From Vespula vulgaris (lineage: Eukaryota; Arthropoda; Insecta; Hymenoptera; Vespidae), in assembly GCF_905475345.1 (NCBI RefSeq), contig NC_066590.1:1106501-1170500 (forward strand): DNA of 64,000 nucleotides, written 5' to 3'. Shown here piece after piece: positions 38,781 through 51,653 of the stretch; within the stretch, counting starts at the first letter, position 1, and every line of letters begins with the position of its first letter. The notes beneath the pieces were generated by a model, which searched no databases, was not told where the DNA came from, and was given only the letters and a program-made list of their open reading frames with translations. The position numbers and the translations under genes are program-made.

Positions 38781-39369
38781 TTATCGCCAATAAGAGCCGT
38801 GATAAGTCGAATGCCCGTGTCCATATCCACCTCCATGACCGTAACCACCTCCATAACCGTAGCCACCTCCATGACCGTAGCCACCTCCATAACCGTAGCC
38901 ACCTCCATAACCATAGCCACCTCCATAACCATATCCACCTCCATGACCATATCCCCCTCCAAAACCATAGCCACCTCCGTAAGCATATCCCCCATGACCA
39001 CCGCTGTAACCACTTCCCAAACTAAAAAGGATTATTCAATAAATTGTTAATAATAATCCTAACGATTTTTGAAAAACATAATTAATATTCATTTAAAATA
39101 TCATATACTTACTATTTAGCTTTGTACAAGCCAGCACCAATCAATGCTTTTGCTCCAAGGGCAGCACCTCCAATAAGAAGGGCTTTTTTAGCAAGAAGAG
39201 CACCACCACCTCCAATTAGGGCAGTTTTTCCTAAAAGTAAACTTCTCTTCTCTTTTACCTTACTTTCATTGTTGGGATTCAATGATGAATTTAATAAATC
39301 TTGAGTGACGTCGGCTGCATAAGTCACCGTCAGAAGTGTAATTAATGCCAATACGTAATGGAGCTTCAT
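38781..39369 (-). CDS. Small secreted Gly/Tyr/His-rich protein (copy 2 of a tandem pair)
   Basis: Exons 39369-39113 and 39021-38781 join in phase to give 165 residues. Residues 1-18 are a signal peptide (MKLHYVLALITLLTVTYA). A KR dibasic site (KEKRSLLLGK, about residue 42) precedes an Ala/Leu/Gly hydrophobic segment with repeated LIGGxA units. The second exon encodes about ten repeats of GGGYG(Y/H/F), ending in HSTYHGSYWR. Such Gly-Tyr repeats occur in insect cuticular and silk-like structural proteins; the exact family is unknown to me. The acceptor directly abuts the ATG, the intron is phase 2, and a TATA box lies at 39825-39817, all as in its neighbour. Antisense frames through the repeat are shadows. 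Confidence 0.85.
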
Positions 39370-39541
39370 CTATCAAGAAAATAAAAGTTCTTGAATGTTT
39401 TCTCTCTCTCTTTCTCTTATATATATTTTTTAATGTAACAATATTTTATAATATTATATATTTATATCGTGCAAGTTTGTATATAATATTATAAAATAAT
39501 GTAATACATAAAATGTATACGATGAAACGTCCGAGTTTTGT

Positions 39542-39545
<4 letters not shown>

Positions 39546-39609
<64 letters not shown>
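39546..39609. repeat. AT microsatellite in the 5' UTR intron of secreted gene copy 2
   Basis: A 64-base perfect AT tract lies between the inferred non-coding first exon (about 39790) and the start codon exon at 39369. Confidence 0.95.
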
Positions 39610-39612
<3 letters not shown>

Positions 39613-39816
39613 AAATCAAGGCGTTTCATTGTAGATACTATGTATTATTATATAATATTATATTATTTATTTATTTTTTTTTAAATATAATGATATCGAA
39701 ATAAAAATCACAATTAGATATGATGAATCACAGTGTTCTTTTACGAATCTTCTTAGATTGTGTCTTGATCTTAACTAAAAACTAACGTACCCTTTCTTAG
39801 CTTGAGTCTCGAAAGA

Positions 39817-39825
39817 CTTTTTATA
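39817..39825 (-). promoter_or_regulatory. TATA box of the small secreted gene (copy 2)
   Basis: Minus strand reads TATAAAAAG. Transcription would start near 39795, giving a short non-coding exon with a donor GAAAGG/GTACGT near 39790, then an intron to the acceptor at 39370 directly before the ATG. Confidence 0.7.
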
Positions 39826-41342
39826 GCATAAGATCGCGGAAGATGCCCCTACCATCAAGAGATCTTTACTAGTCACTAAAATGTTTAATTTCTTTCTACC
39901 AATGGTTTCCTTTCACAGATACTACCCACGTTATGTACATACGTATATATGTATATATTCGTGTTCTCATAGAAAATACAAATTTATCTTTCATTCTCAT
40001 CTTTCCGGTTTTCTTCATCTCGACTTACCTTCGTAAGAATGACATTGAACTTTGCAGACATTTTTTATTTGAAAAAACGATGAATTCCTAGTAATTTAAC
40101 GCAATCGTTCTAATTGCTTACGGACCTTCGAATTCCAAATTTTAACATATAGTTTTTTCTAATTTCATTTTTTATCAGTAGATTAATAATGGGTCAGGGA
40201 TTATGAAAAAGTATCTTAAACAATTTTTCTTTGGAAATATATTTTTATATTTGTTGATTTGAATTATTCCGAAATTATATTTCTGATGTAATGACAAACA
40301 GAACAAGTAAATACATTTACTCTTGACAAAAATAGTTCTTTTATGTAATTGAACATTTTTTTAGAAATATCGCATAAAAGAACAATGTGTTTTTTTAATA
40401 TTTCAATTGATAGACCACTTTCATAATCACTGGCTCAAATTTAAATAATTCTATTTTAATTTTTGGTGATAATAAGGTTTCTTTCTTTCCTTTTTTTTTG
40501 TGTAATAATTAACATTCAAAGAGGTCGTTTTACTCTAAACGATTGTGAAAGATCAAACATTCATATTCAAATGACATCGCAAATACACATTATATATATC
40601 TATATACAACTTCTTGAATATCATTAATACTTTTCTTCGTTTTTTTAATTTATAATTGTAATAAAATTCCACTCGTTTTTATGATTTAGGAAATAACTTA
40701 CTATAGTTAAAAAAAAAAAAAAGCAAATGTATATAATAAATTCATTGAATGAAACTATCGTGTAACCTCTTCTAGCTAAACGAGTTTTACAACGTCATTA
40801 AAAATCATTGGAATTCCCAAGCAAAACTTGTAAGGAGTAGGAATATCATTAACATAGTACATTTCATTGATGATTTTATTCAAATCACTTGAGGCTACAC
40901 GTTTGATTTTATAATTCTTTTTTTAAAGGGGATATACCCATTCATTTTAACACACCTACATATATTAATTGAATGAGAGGATATTAACAACGTAAGAGAA
41001 AATTTATATGACTATAAAAGGAATCAAAAAAATTTTACGTAACGAAAAAAAAGCATTCTTATTAAGCATTTAATTTTTATCATTTAATATTAAAAAACTT
41101 GATTTAATTTCGATATGAATTTGTTCGATGTTACACATCCCTTCATTTTAATTTACAATTATAATGAAGATAATTATAAAACATTTTTTTATTATCATAG
41201 ATATTATATTTTTTTATTATTCTATATTATTGTTATGTAAAATATACATACACACACATTGCATTATACGTCGATATGTTACTATAACACATAATATATA
41301 TGTTATAATAGTAAAACGATAATAATTGCTTATAAAAGGAAT
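39826..41342. other. Intergenic region between secreted gene 2 and DRC2
   Basis: AT-rich, no supported exon. It separates two divergent genes and must include the DRC2 promoter close to 41343. I see no TATA box there. Confidence 0.45.
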
Positions 41343-43199
41343 ATGCCGCCAAAAAAAGAGAAGAAAATTCGATGGACAAAAGCATTAAGAAAAGAAGAAA
41401 AACTAAAAAAGGCATTAGAACGACAATTAATGTTAAAGAAAGAACGTTTACTTCGCGAAATCAAAATGGGCGTTCTAAATACTCAAAAATATCGTCAATC
41501 ATGGCGAGAATTAATGATGCGTGCAAAAATGCCTATTATCAAAGAAGATATTGAGACTACTTGGCATACATTCGATCGGATCATTGATAATAAAGATCAT
41601 AGGTATTCTCTTATGAATCACGATGAGGACTATAATTAACAGAAGAGATTAAAACGAATATTTTATTCGATGTAGTATTCAAGTTTTAATCAAGTCTCTT
41701 GACGAAGCTAATGAACAATATGAAAGATCTAAAAATAGTCACAACGAAATGATCCATCGTTTATTTAACATATATAAAATGAAAACTAAAGCTATTTCAA
41801 CGACTTACCAATCAAAAATTAATGAAATCCTAAACGAAGTTAATATCGATATCATTGGGTTCAGACAAAAAGGAAATGAAGATTTATCCCAGTTGCAATC
41901 TATTATTTCTATTATGCAAAACAATTTGGATAATTCACTTAATAACACAAAGAGCAAAACAATGAGTAAGTCTAAAAATATTAATAAATATATCAAACGT
42001 GTAAAAATAGATGTTGATCTTTATTCATTTTGATGATGAAGTATCTATTAAATTATATTAATTTAAAAGTATCTATTAAAATTATATTAATTTTTATCGA
42101 TATCGATTAATATATATATATATATATATTTTTTATTCGTACAGTCTTTCAGCGATATCATTTAACTTAACTAATTTTTTAAAGGCAAAATCGATTCTTT
42201 TGTTGAAGACAAAGTTAATGTGCGAAGATTGGCGTTAGTTGTGAAAGAGAATGAAATGAATGAATTTTCAGCGGATCTACAAAAAACTATTGCTACATAT
42301 CATAAAAGTATAATATATTTTACATCATTTCTTCGTATATTGAGATGATATATATCATGTAAATAGAACATTTTAGATACAAAAAATCGACGAAAGTTAT
42401 ACGATGTTGTAAAAGAAAAGGATGAAAAAAATCAACAGATCATAACTAAACAATATGTACGTATTGCTGTTCTATCTGAAACAATATCGAAATTTCGCGA
42501 GAAAATGGCAACTCATAAAGCTAACGTTAACAAGCAGTTTAAAGAAATTATGGACGAACAAAATTTTTTTTATACTTCATATTGGATTATGAAAAATCGC
42601 TTCATTTCTGGTAAATATTCGTCCATGCAATATGAAATAATTCTATACGTTTATAAAGATTTGTTATAACGTAATTTGTATTCTCAACATCTCAATCTTT
42701 ACAGAACAGAAACAAGATAGAGTTCAATTAACTATAACAGCAACTGAATATAAATTGACAAAAAATTACTTAGAACGACTTGTTAAGAAAACAGAAAATT
42801 TACTAAGACTTCTTTTAATTTGTAACAAATATGAAACTATAAATGAAAATATATATTCTTATACTCATTATAAAGAATTAAGTCCTAGAAAAATATTTAG
42901 TACGTTCGAGTTGAAAGGAAGTGCGGAGGTAAGATATAATTTTGAATTCATATAATAAATTTAATCTTTTTTTCTCTTTTCGACACATTTTTATGAAACG
43001 TATATCACTCATAAATGTGTTGTACAAAATACAGATTATACATAACTTTCAAGATTTAACTAATTTTTGGCGTCGAATCGGTATAGTACAAGTGGCCATT
43101 GAAGAGCTAAAATTAGAGAAAGAAAATCTACGAAAAGAAATTAATGAATCACAAAAAATTATTCAATATTATTTGTCGCGTGAAGCAAAAGCAAATTGA
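41343..43199 (+). CDS. DRC2: Nexin-dynein regulatory complex subunit 2 (DRC2/CCDC65 homologue)
   Basis: Six exons join in phase: 41343-41602, 41676-41965, 42185-42307, 42377-42610, 42705-42928, 43035-43199, giving 431 residues (human 484). DRC2 is a coiled-coil subunit of the complex that links outer doublets in motile axonemes; in an insect that points to sperm tails and chordotonal cilia. The N-terminus MPPKKEKK, then WRELMMRAK...IKEDIETTWHTFDRIIDNKDHSIQVLIKSLDEANEQY, aligns with the human protein over this block. Later blocks are long Lys/Glu coiled coils, with TENLLRLLLICNKYET and a C-terminal FQDLTNFWRRIGIVQVAIEEL matching the family's SFWKRFNKVKLEQL region. The second exon begins at 41676, the only acceptor keeping the conserved frame. 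Confidence 0.9.
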
Positions 43200-43732
43200 A
43201 TTTCATAATATATATACGTTTATGATTAAAAAATAATAAATTATTTTCAATTATTTTGAAAGATATCGTGACAAATAATCATTTGTTGATCTCAAAATAC
43301 TAATATAGAAAATGTAAATAAAATTCTTGAATTTATTATCGCATGTTTTTGTTTGTTTATTACATTAAATGCGATATAAACATGTATATCTAAATTGTAA
43401 TTTCATTTATTAAGTCTTTATGTACAAATGAATACGTAGAAAAATTATAACATTCTAAAATAAAGTACTTGAGAATTACCGTATTACGTATTTAAATAGT
43501 TTATTAAATTATATAATAAAGTGATATTCAACAAATATATCACTTGCATCGACATCGAAACAGCGATAACGTTACTTTCGACCTATAAAAATGAACGTTA
43601 GTTTAGTAACGTATATTTCAATGTACACATACTTCTTTTTTATAACGTACTTGTTTACAACTTTCATTATTATAAAATGAATTTATAATAATAATGTATC
43701 ACTTGCGCGCATAAGGAACCTCCGTTTATAAT
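43200..43732. other. Convergent 3' ends of DRC2 and ribophorin II
   Basis: AT-rich untranslated sequence with several AATAAA-like signals on both strands. No exon is seen. Confidence 0.5.
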
Positions 43733-46700
43733 TCAGTGCGATAATTTATGTTTGTGGGCAATATTCGACAACAATTTGTTACCAGCAAGGAATGTAACTA
43801 CGCCAAGTCCCAAAAGATAACGCAACGTCACAAACATGTTTAATTTTAACCAGAAGATTCCGAACAGTAAAAAGATACCTTTAAATGAAAAACATATATA
43901 TTAAACAGTTATGTAAAACAATTTTTATATTATATAATTCTTAAAAAAAAAAAAAAGAAAAAAAAATAGATTGTTGAGAATATCGGGCTACAAATATAGC
44001 TGAAAATGTACTATACTTGTGAAAAATTCACTTTTTCTTTCTGCTCAATTGAAAACAATTCAATATAAAATATATTGCCTGTCAAGCATTGAGCATAATA
44101 TCAAGATTATTATTAAATCTTAATAGTTACGAAATTATATTCAACAGTTGGCAATAAAAAATCTAAATTTACCTCCCAATCCAAGATGAAATGTAATAGC
44201 ACTAATAGACAAGGGGAAATTAGATATATTGACACCGAGTTTTGCCCACAAAATGATTAATAAAAAGGCAGGTGCTAAGCATAGACCGGTAAATAAATTG
44301 GATACAAAAGCTGGTGGCCTCTTCTCCGGTTCTCGGAACATATGCTATAAATTTCAAAAAATTAATTGTCATTTTATGTATATATGTATATAAAATGTAT
44401 ATACATATTTATATGATCTATATAAATTTGTCATTCAAAGTTTATAACATAAATCCAAATGATGAAGTAATTTGGAAATGTAAATAAAATTACTTTGATG
44501 TCATTTATTCTGCCAATGTTATAGAAGTGATATAAATAATTAGAATATTCTATCACCAACGAGCACTGGCTTTTATATATTCTATTGATTGCTGACAATT
44601 ACCTTTATTTCTGGTTTTGTTGTATATATATCTGCTTTTTGTTTGAAAAAAGCATTTTTTTCATTTGATTCAGTAGCAACGGCATCAGGGAATTTCAAAT
44701 TTACTGTAGCAATGGTCCACTCAAAAGAATTACTTAATATAGCATCGCCAATAACTAACTCAATGTTATAATCACCGCTGCGATATCCGAAGTTTATTGC
44801 TGCCACTGCTAATGGCTAAAATATAATCGATAAATAAATCATCTCATCGAAACTTTTAAAATACAATTATAAATATTATCTATAGCGATATTACCATATC
44901 AAATTTATAAACATGAGCATTATCTGGTTCGGCTACAAACGTGATTTCATTGTCATTATAAGTATTAGTAACAAAGGCAGGTGACAAACGAATAAATGCT
45001 TGGTGAACGCGCATTGGTTTTTTGTTAGCTGAATCTTTCAACAAAAATCTTACAACTAATTTTTGTTGAGAATCTGCCTCTATCTTATGATTTAATTTTT
45101 CAGGATATGTAACTCTATAATATATGAAAAATTTTATTTATAATAAAATTTTGATAATCTTTATTACTTTTCAATATTTTTTAATACCTTGCTAATTTTG
45201 GTTGTGTAGTTTGATCAGCATCTCCTGTTCCTATTTCTAAATAATCAACGATTACTTCAGAAAGAACTTTAATTTTAATAGTATTAGTAACAGATGCTGC
45301 TGATACTGATATTTTATAAAATCCACGATCTGGTTTAGCTTTCATAAAATCCATTGTAAATAACGTCCTATTAAGCGATAGAAAATTATTAAACAAACTA
45401 AATAAATTGTAAGAAAAAAAATTATTTGTTGAAATTCTAAGCCTTTCTTATATTGAAAAAAGGTTTAAGGGGTCATTCAACAATTAATATACCCCAAGGT
45501 ATAGCTGACATCAATCTAATACTATTGAATCAGTAAAGTATTGGGGATCAATAAATCCCAATCTTAATTAACTTACTTGTCTGCTGTTGAAGATTGTAAT
45601 GTTTCTTTATTAATAATAGCAGTATCATCTTCTACTTTTGTAGCAGAATTTGCAATTACTTTAGGTACTGTTGGCAATGGTTTACCAAAAATATCACAAA
45701 CTTTAATGGTAACAAGTGGTTGTTTGCTTGAAACAATAACTCCTTCTTCAGGTAGTGTAATACAAACTAATGTTTCATATTTGTTTACTCCTAATGTATT
45801 TAATGCTGAGAAAAGGCTTACAACTCCTTTGGGAGTTTGGACAGATCGTCTTGACAAAAGATAATTTGTTAGCTTAACAATTTGTGGAGATGTCAAAGGT
45901 GGTCTTTTCTTTAATGAACTACTAAGCTTAAAAATACCATTTACAAGAAAGCCTAAAAATAATTTCTAATTTAAAACAATCATATTAATTTCATATATAA
46001 AATATCACAAGCATATTAATTTTTTTATCATATATTAGCTAAACATAAATAACATAAGATTCTTTACTTATGACTTACTTGTTATAGATAATCCACCTTC
46101 AAATTGCAAAAACTGTCCATTCACTTCATCTGCTTGAATGATAGCATCTTCGATACGATCAAAAGCAAATGTACCCACAGGCCCAAGATCAGAAGCAATG
46201 TGGAAAGTATATCCAAGACTAAATATAAAATACTCTGTTTCATACTTTAATATATGTATAACAAAAGTATAGAATAACTATGTTATATAATCATTATAAT
46301 AAATATATAAGACTTTTTCTAGTCCATATCTCATATCAATATTAACAATTAAAACAATTAAGTCAAAAGAGTTATTAATTAAGTTAACTTACTTCCACAG
46401 ACTTTCATCTTTTCTAAGAGCTACTTGTAATGTTTTAGCTAATTTCTCGGATTTTTCAGTAGTTAATTTTTGTGATAATAGTGTTAAAGTATTTACAGCA
46501 AAATATAATTCAGCAAATGTTGATGTATCTTTTTCAATAGTATTCATCAAAGCCTATATGAAAGAATTTTACAATTAATATGTATTACACATATAATTTT
46601 ATAATTTATACAAAAAAAATATAATGTTTCAGTAAAAAAAATTTTCTTCACTGTTCTTACAGTAGAACGAAAGTTATAAAGCATCATTAATTATTATATT

Positions 46701-47675
46701 TCTTAATTATTAATTTTACTCTTAAATAATAAATATTATTATTGGTAACATATAATTTTAATTATATAGTAATAAAAGTACCTTTGTAATTGCAGGTATT
46801 GGTAAACCTTGACATGTATCGATAATTTTCCACATTGATACAATATAAAAAGCCGTTTCAGGTATAACATTGTTACCATCTCCAATAGATTTTGATAGAT
46901 AATTACAAATTTTCTGTAATTTGTATTTAGAATTATTAATTGATAAATATGAAATATATAATTTAACTTTTTATATCTGATATTAATATCAGGAAGACTA
47001 ATCAAAAAATCAATGTATTTCAATATTTGCATATTTCATCATATATTAATATATCTATAAATATCTTATATCAAAAGTAATTAAATAAATTCAATGATTT
47101 ATTAATTAAAAGTACCTACTTCTTTATTAGGTATAGTTTCTTGAAGAAATTTATATCCATATACACTATAATAAGTTGAAGTTACATCTTGTAGATTTAA
47201 ACCAGGGTCAATGACATTTTTCAAACGTATTTTATCATTTTCTGATAAGTAAGAAATGACTGACGGTACAGTTTCTGTTACCGTACAGGTAGCAGATAGA
47301 ATTGATATCATCAAGAAAAATAATATAGCTATAAATACAGAACAAAAGTATAAATTAGTTTTGCTACTCTACTGTTATTTTACTAATAATTAATTGCACA
47401 AAGTAAAGTAAAAATATGTAAAAAGAAATACGCAAAAATACACAAAAATAGCGAAAATATAAATTAAACGAAATTATCTTTCGGTAAAGACAAATACAAT
47501 CTGCACAATAAGACTCTAAAATACTTTTAGAAACATATTGTATAATTTATATATATGTATACACCGATTACAATTTAAAATAACAGATAAAAAATAAATC
47601 TACACGGATATATTCTTATTTAAAAACAATTTTTAACTTTTTCTTATTAATAAAATGTTACTCACCCGCCATCAT
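43733..47675 (-). CDS. RpnII: Ribophorin II (oligosaccharyltransferase subunit, RPN2/Swp1)
   Basis: Eleven exons join in phase: 47675-47666, 47328-47120, 46913-46782, 46553-46393, 46218-46079, 45952-45577, 45367-45188, 45114-44895, 44815-44603, 44344-44173, 43878-43733, giving 652 residues (human 631). It is a non-catalytic subunit of the ER oligosaccharyltransferase that N-glycosylates nascent chains. The first exon encodes only MMA plus one base; the signal peptide continues in exon 2 (ILFFLMISILSATC). A long luminal domain follows, containing KLTNYLLSRRSVQTPKGV and SLGYTFHIASDLG blocks. The C-terminus has three membrane spans, in PPAFVSNLFTGLCLAPAFLL, SAITFHLGLGGIFLLFGIFW and LGLGVVTFLAGN. 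Start: either of two adjacent ATGs. The very short first coding exon is easy to miss by automated annotation. Confidence 0.94.
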
Positions 47676-50600
47676 GGCAGTATATATTGTACAGTGCGCA
47701 GGCACACCGGCCACGCTGGCTCACGACCTCTACTTCTCCGAGTTTCCAAAGGAAATGGCTCTTTCCGGCTCGCACACGTGTCTCCGCTAGACTCGATACT
47801 TTGTTATATAGAGGGCGCTCATAAAAGCTTTCTGATTGGCTAATCGAATTAGAAACCAACACAGCCATTGGTACAATATTATCGATATTAAGCGCAAGTG
47901 CGATATTTCGAGATAACCAATCAACTTCACGAACCAACCAGCAATCAATTAATAAACTCAAAATGACTTCGAGTTGTACATCTAATTTCATTGGTCAACT
48001 TACTTCCTACTCATTCGTAGGTTAGCACTGTTGTGATAATCACACTTAAATAAGGCATCTCGTTTATTTATTATTTATTAGAAAAATCAAATATATTACG
48101 ACGAATAAATTTCTTTAAGGACATATAACGCATCATTACTCTTATTTTTTCTTATTACTTTTATTATATATATCACATAAAAATATAAATCTGAAATATG
48201 TATATGTAAGGTACATTACATCGTAATGTAAAAATATATTAAATTTGTATGTAAATATTCGTGATTATATTCAATGTTAATATCGTCTGGTAGATTCATC
48301 AAATATCTCCCGTTCTTCTCTGAGATAGAGATCATCTCCTAGAATTCTAAAATTATTTAATGATTATATATTATTATATTACAATTAATTGCTATCACAG
48401 ATACACAATACTGCTCGTAAAAATTTCATACTTCTCTGTTAATTAATCAGAAAAATTTTATAATATTTGTATTGTTGTTAAATAGCATCGACTTGTATGC
48501 ATTTTTTTTTGTATCAATATAATGTAATAATATATAAATGTTATGTAATATTTACAAAACTACTTACAATATTATTCTTTTAACTTAGTCAAATAATACT
48601 TACATGAATAGAGGTTATTTCGATCATCTTCAGTTATTAATGTAAAATGCACATTGAAGAATACTCGTATTCTTAATTTCATTCTAGATGTTAAGATATT
48701 TCATTAAAATATACAAAACTGATAATCAATATTGTCAAATGTCTCAAAAGCTGAATTTATATTCGATCTATTAGAAAATAATGTCATTAAACCAGTGTCG
48801 TTTCGTAGTTTAAAATTTTTAAGGTCATATATCCAATTGTACGTAATATTTATTATGGATTGCAAAAATTAATTTCTTTATTCTAAAGTGCTATTTTGAA
48901 CGTAAGGAATATCAAGGAAATAATATGCTTTACGATTTTGCTACAGTTGGGGAATGTGCAAGTGTGATTTATATTCTTTCTTTATTTTTTCTCTTTTTTT
49001 TTTTTGCAAAAGATAGAAGCTTTTTAACCAAACCTTTTTTGTGTCTTCAGTATTTCCTCTCAAGGTCCATTTTCCAGTTTTGTTCCCAGGGATATGGAAC
49101 TACACAATTGAATACACAATATTGGACTAAATACATTGCAGATATCACAACTAACTATATTCTTTCATGGTATTGAGAACTTTGTAAACCAGAATGAGAT
49201 GGACTCATAACCCAGTTATATGTCTGCTTGTTTTTGTTTGTAAATATCACGTGTCACAGAAAACACAAATCACAAATTGTTACTTTTATTACTGATAATG
49301 AAAACTATAAGGAAAATGATTATTTTCTTCATCCCTAAAAGAGAAATAATTTACAAAAGCCACAAGCACTAAAAATTTGCAATCTATTATGCTTTTTGAT
49401 ATTTTTGATATCGTCATTTAGCAAAGAACAAATCACAACACCATATTCACTATGAACTTCACTTTTAGAAAAGAAAAGAAAAGAATTAATATTGCATAAA
49501 AAACTTTTCAAAAAATAAAATGCATTCCAACTTAATATTTAACACACGAGCATGCATTTTCATTTGAAAGATTGTATAATGTCTTCTCAATATTTATCTC
49601 AATTAAATGTTCCATTTAGTTCTCTAACAAAAATTAACCTGTTCTGAAAATTTATCTACTTGAATAAATCTGGATAAAAACTTGATTTAAAATATGTAAC
49701 ACTGTTTATGACATTGTACGAAGATTTGACTTTGGTATATGGATAACGGTATCAAGAAAAGTAACACATACTTTTATTTTTGTCTGCATAAATGTCATCT
49801 ATTTTTGTTCGATCACCAGGTGTACTTAACCACTGCACCTTCAATCGTATTTGAGTATGGTTCAGATGATACATTGTTTCTGAAATATTTATTATTTTTC
49901 AGAAACATTTATTTACATCTTTCCTACTCAAAGACGAAACACAAACACTTTTTTTTTTACATCACTGTACACATTTTCAAAGCCTTTTTATTATTTTTTT
50001 TTTTTTTTAACTACCACCAAACACTGTCCTTTAGATAATACGTCCTCACTTAACATGAACTTTTGTAATCAATTCGGTGATACACAGATGTTATCAACTT
50101 TTTACGCAGAGTAAGTATATTCTGTCTCTTCCTCACTATCTTCACTCTCAGACACTCTCTAAACTTTTAAAACTCATGAAACTATGCACAAAATATTTAC
50201 TGCACAATCACTTAAGTGGTATAGCACTCAAAAGAATCTACAGATATAAATCAAAAATCAAGTTCATGGAAATGTGAGTTAAACCATAATACTATGAATC
50301 GACAGTCCTTATCTAACATATTTTTTCAAACCAGGCCTTTCACATTCTTCAATATGAATACATAATTTATGCACTGTTATTCAAAGGCTTTTTTATTAGC
50401 CAAAGAGAGATATAAAAGTTCTCTTTCGAATTTATTAATGAAGCTGTTAAAATGCAGCAACATATGTCCAGTAGTTATTTATCATTTTTTATCACATATG
50501 TGACCCTTATATCAAAATGCTTTTTTTGAGTCATTATCACTGCAACATGAATAATCTGTCAAACAAAATACGATACTTAATATATCATTAGGCTCAGAGA

Positions 50601-51653
50601 GAAGTTACATTTCTTCTGTTTATAATAAGGATAAGATATCTGCATTCTATTGTCTCAACCAATGACATTGAAGTCAATTCCTGTTGATATAAACACATCT
50701 AATAAGACTCTATATAAATATGGAAGTCACAATGTTTTTTGATAGTATTAAAAAAAAAATGATAATAAAATTATATACTATAAATGTGAAAGATCTGTGT
50801 ACAGTAACATCATCATCGTTAAACATACAGATATATGTGTATAATACAGATAAATTCTTATACTATGTAGTTAAACATTTACCTCTGATTATAAGGGTAA
50901 TAATATTGTTTTATGTCAAGACTCTTATAGTAAAGGTACCTTATTGAAAATGATGTATATCATTTTTGTGATTACTTTAGAATTCCTCAGTTCAAGTAAC
51001 ATTACAAAGTAGATGTCACAAATGTTTTTTGATACAATATAAGTATTATTTTTATTATTTTTGATGAATTTACTTTGATTTTTTCTGTAAGATGCATAAT
51101 AATATACTATTATTAGAATATTGGAATAGAAACATATATTATATTAGAAAATAATATTTAGAATCCATTAAAATTTTTTGAACTCACGTTTTAATATATT
51201 TTTGTTATTTAATTAATTAGTGAATCTATATTATTATAAACTTGAGTATTTAGACGGATTCAAGTATGTCTGTTTTAAATATTATCTACATCTGAGAAAT
51301 AAAATTAATAACATTCAAATGATATTTACTGTGTAAGAAAAAATGATCTATGTTCCAACATTTATCTTATTTTATAAATCTTGATTCAAATAATGTTATT
51401 TAAAAAAATTATACCGGCATATTACACTTTAAAATGATTCTATTAAATACCTCAAAAATAATTAAATCAAATCTATGATAATAATACTTATATAGATCAA
51501 AAAGCATCAATCATTGCTACAACTTCTGTACATCATCCTATACCACCTTACCAATTGAATCAAAATAATACTTTCCATAGAAAGTATTAAAACAATGAAT
51601 TAATTTTGTTATTTATGGATAAAGCAACTGTTTTTATGTCACTTGTTTAAAAT
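47676..51653. other. Upstream region of ribophorin II and probable long 3' UTR of spenito
   Basis: The part 47676-48060 is less AT-rich and holds the ribophorin II promoter and 5' UTR. From about 48360 to 51653 the sequence is AT-rich with no domain-bearing frame on either strand. Lying directly downstream of the spenito stop, much of it may be a 3-kb 3' UTR. A possible isolated coding exon on the minus strand is listed separately. Confidence 0.4.
48277..48346 (-). other. Possible terminal coding exon of an unidentified gene
   Basis: On the minus strand an acceptor (AATTTTAG) is followed by 23 codons ending ILGDDLYLREEREIFDEST and RRY, then a stop. The charged sequence looks protein-like and the frame would take a phase-2 junction. 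I could not connect it to an upstream exon: a candidate at about 48690-48605 (starting MKLRIRVFFNV) ends in the wrong phase. It may be coincidence. Confidence 0.2.

Noticed and set aside
48605..48690. Candidate exon (MKLRIRVFFNV...) feeding the orphan exon at 48346
   Set aside because: Splice phases do not match, and the only bridging microexon would need a 20-base intron.
49739..50277. Plus-strand frames in the spenito downstream region
   Set aside because: Phe/Tyr/His-rich translations of AT-rich, poly-T sequence with no splice or family support.
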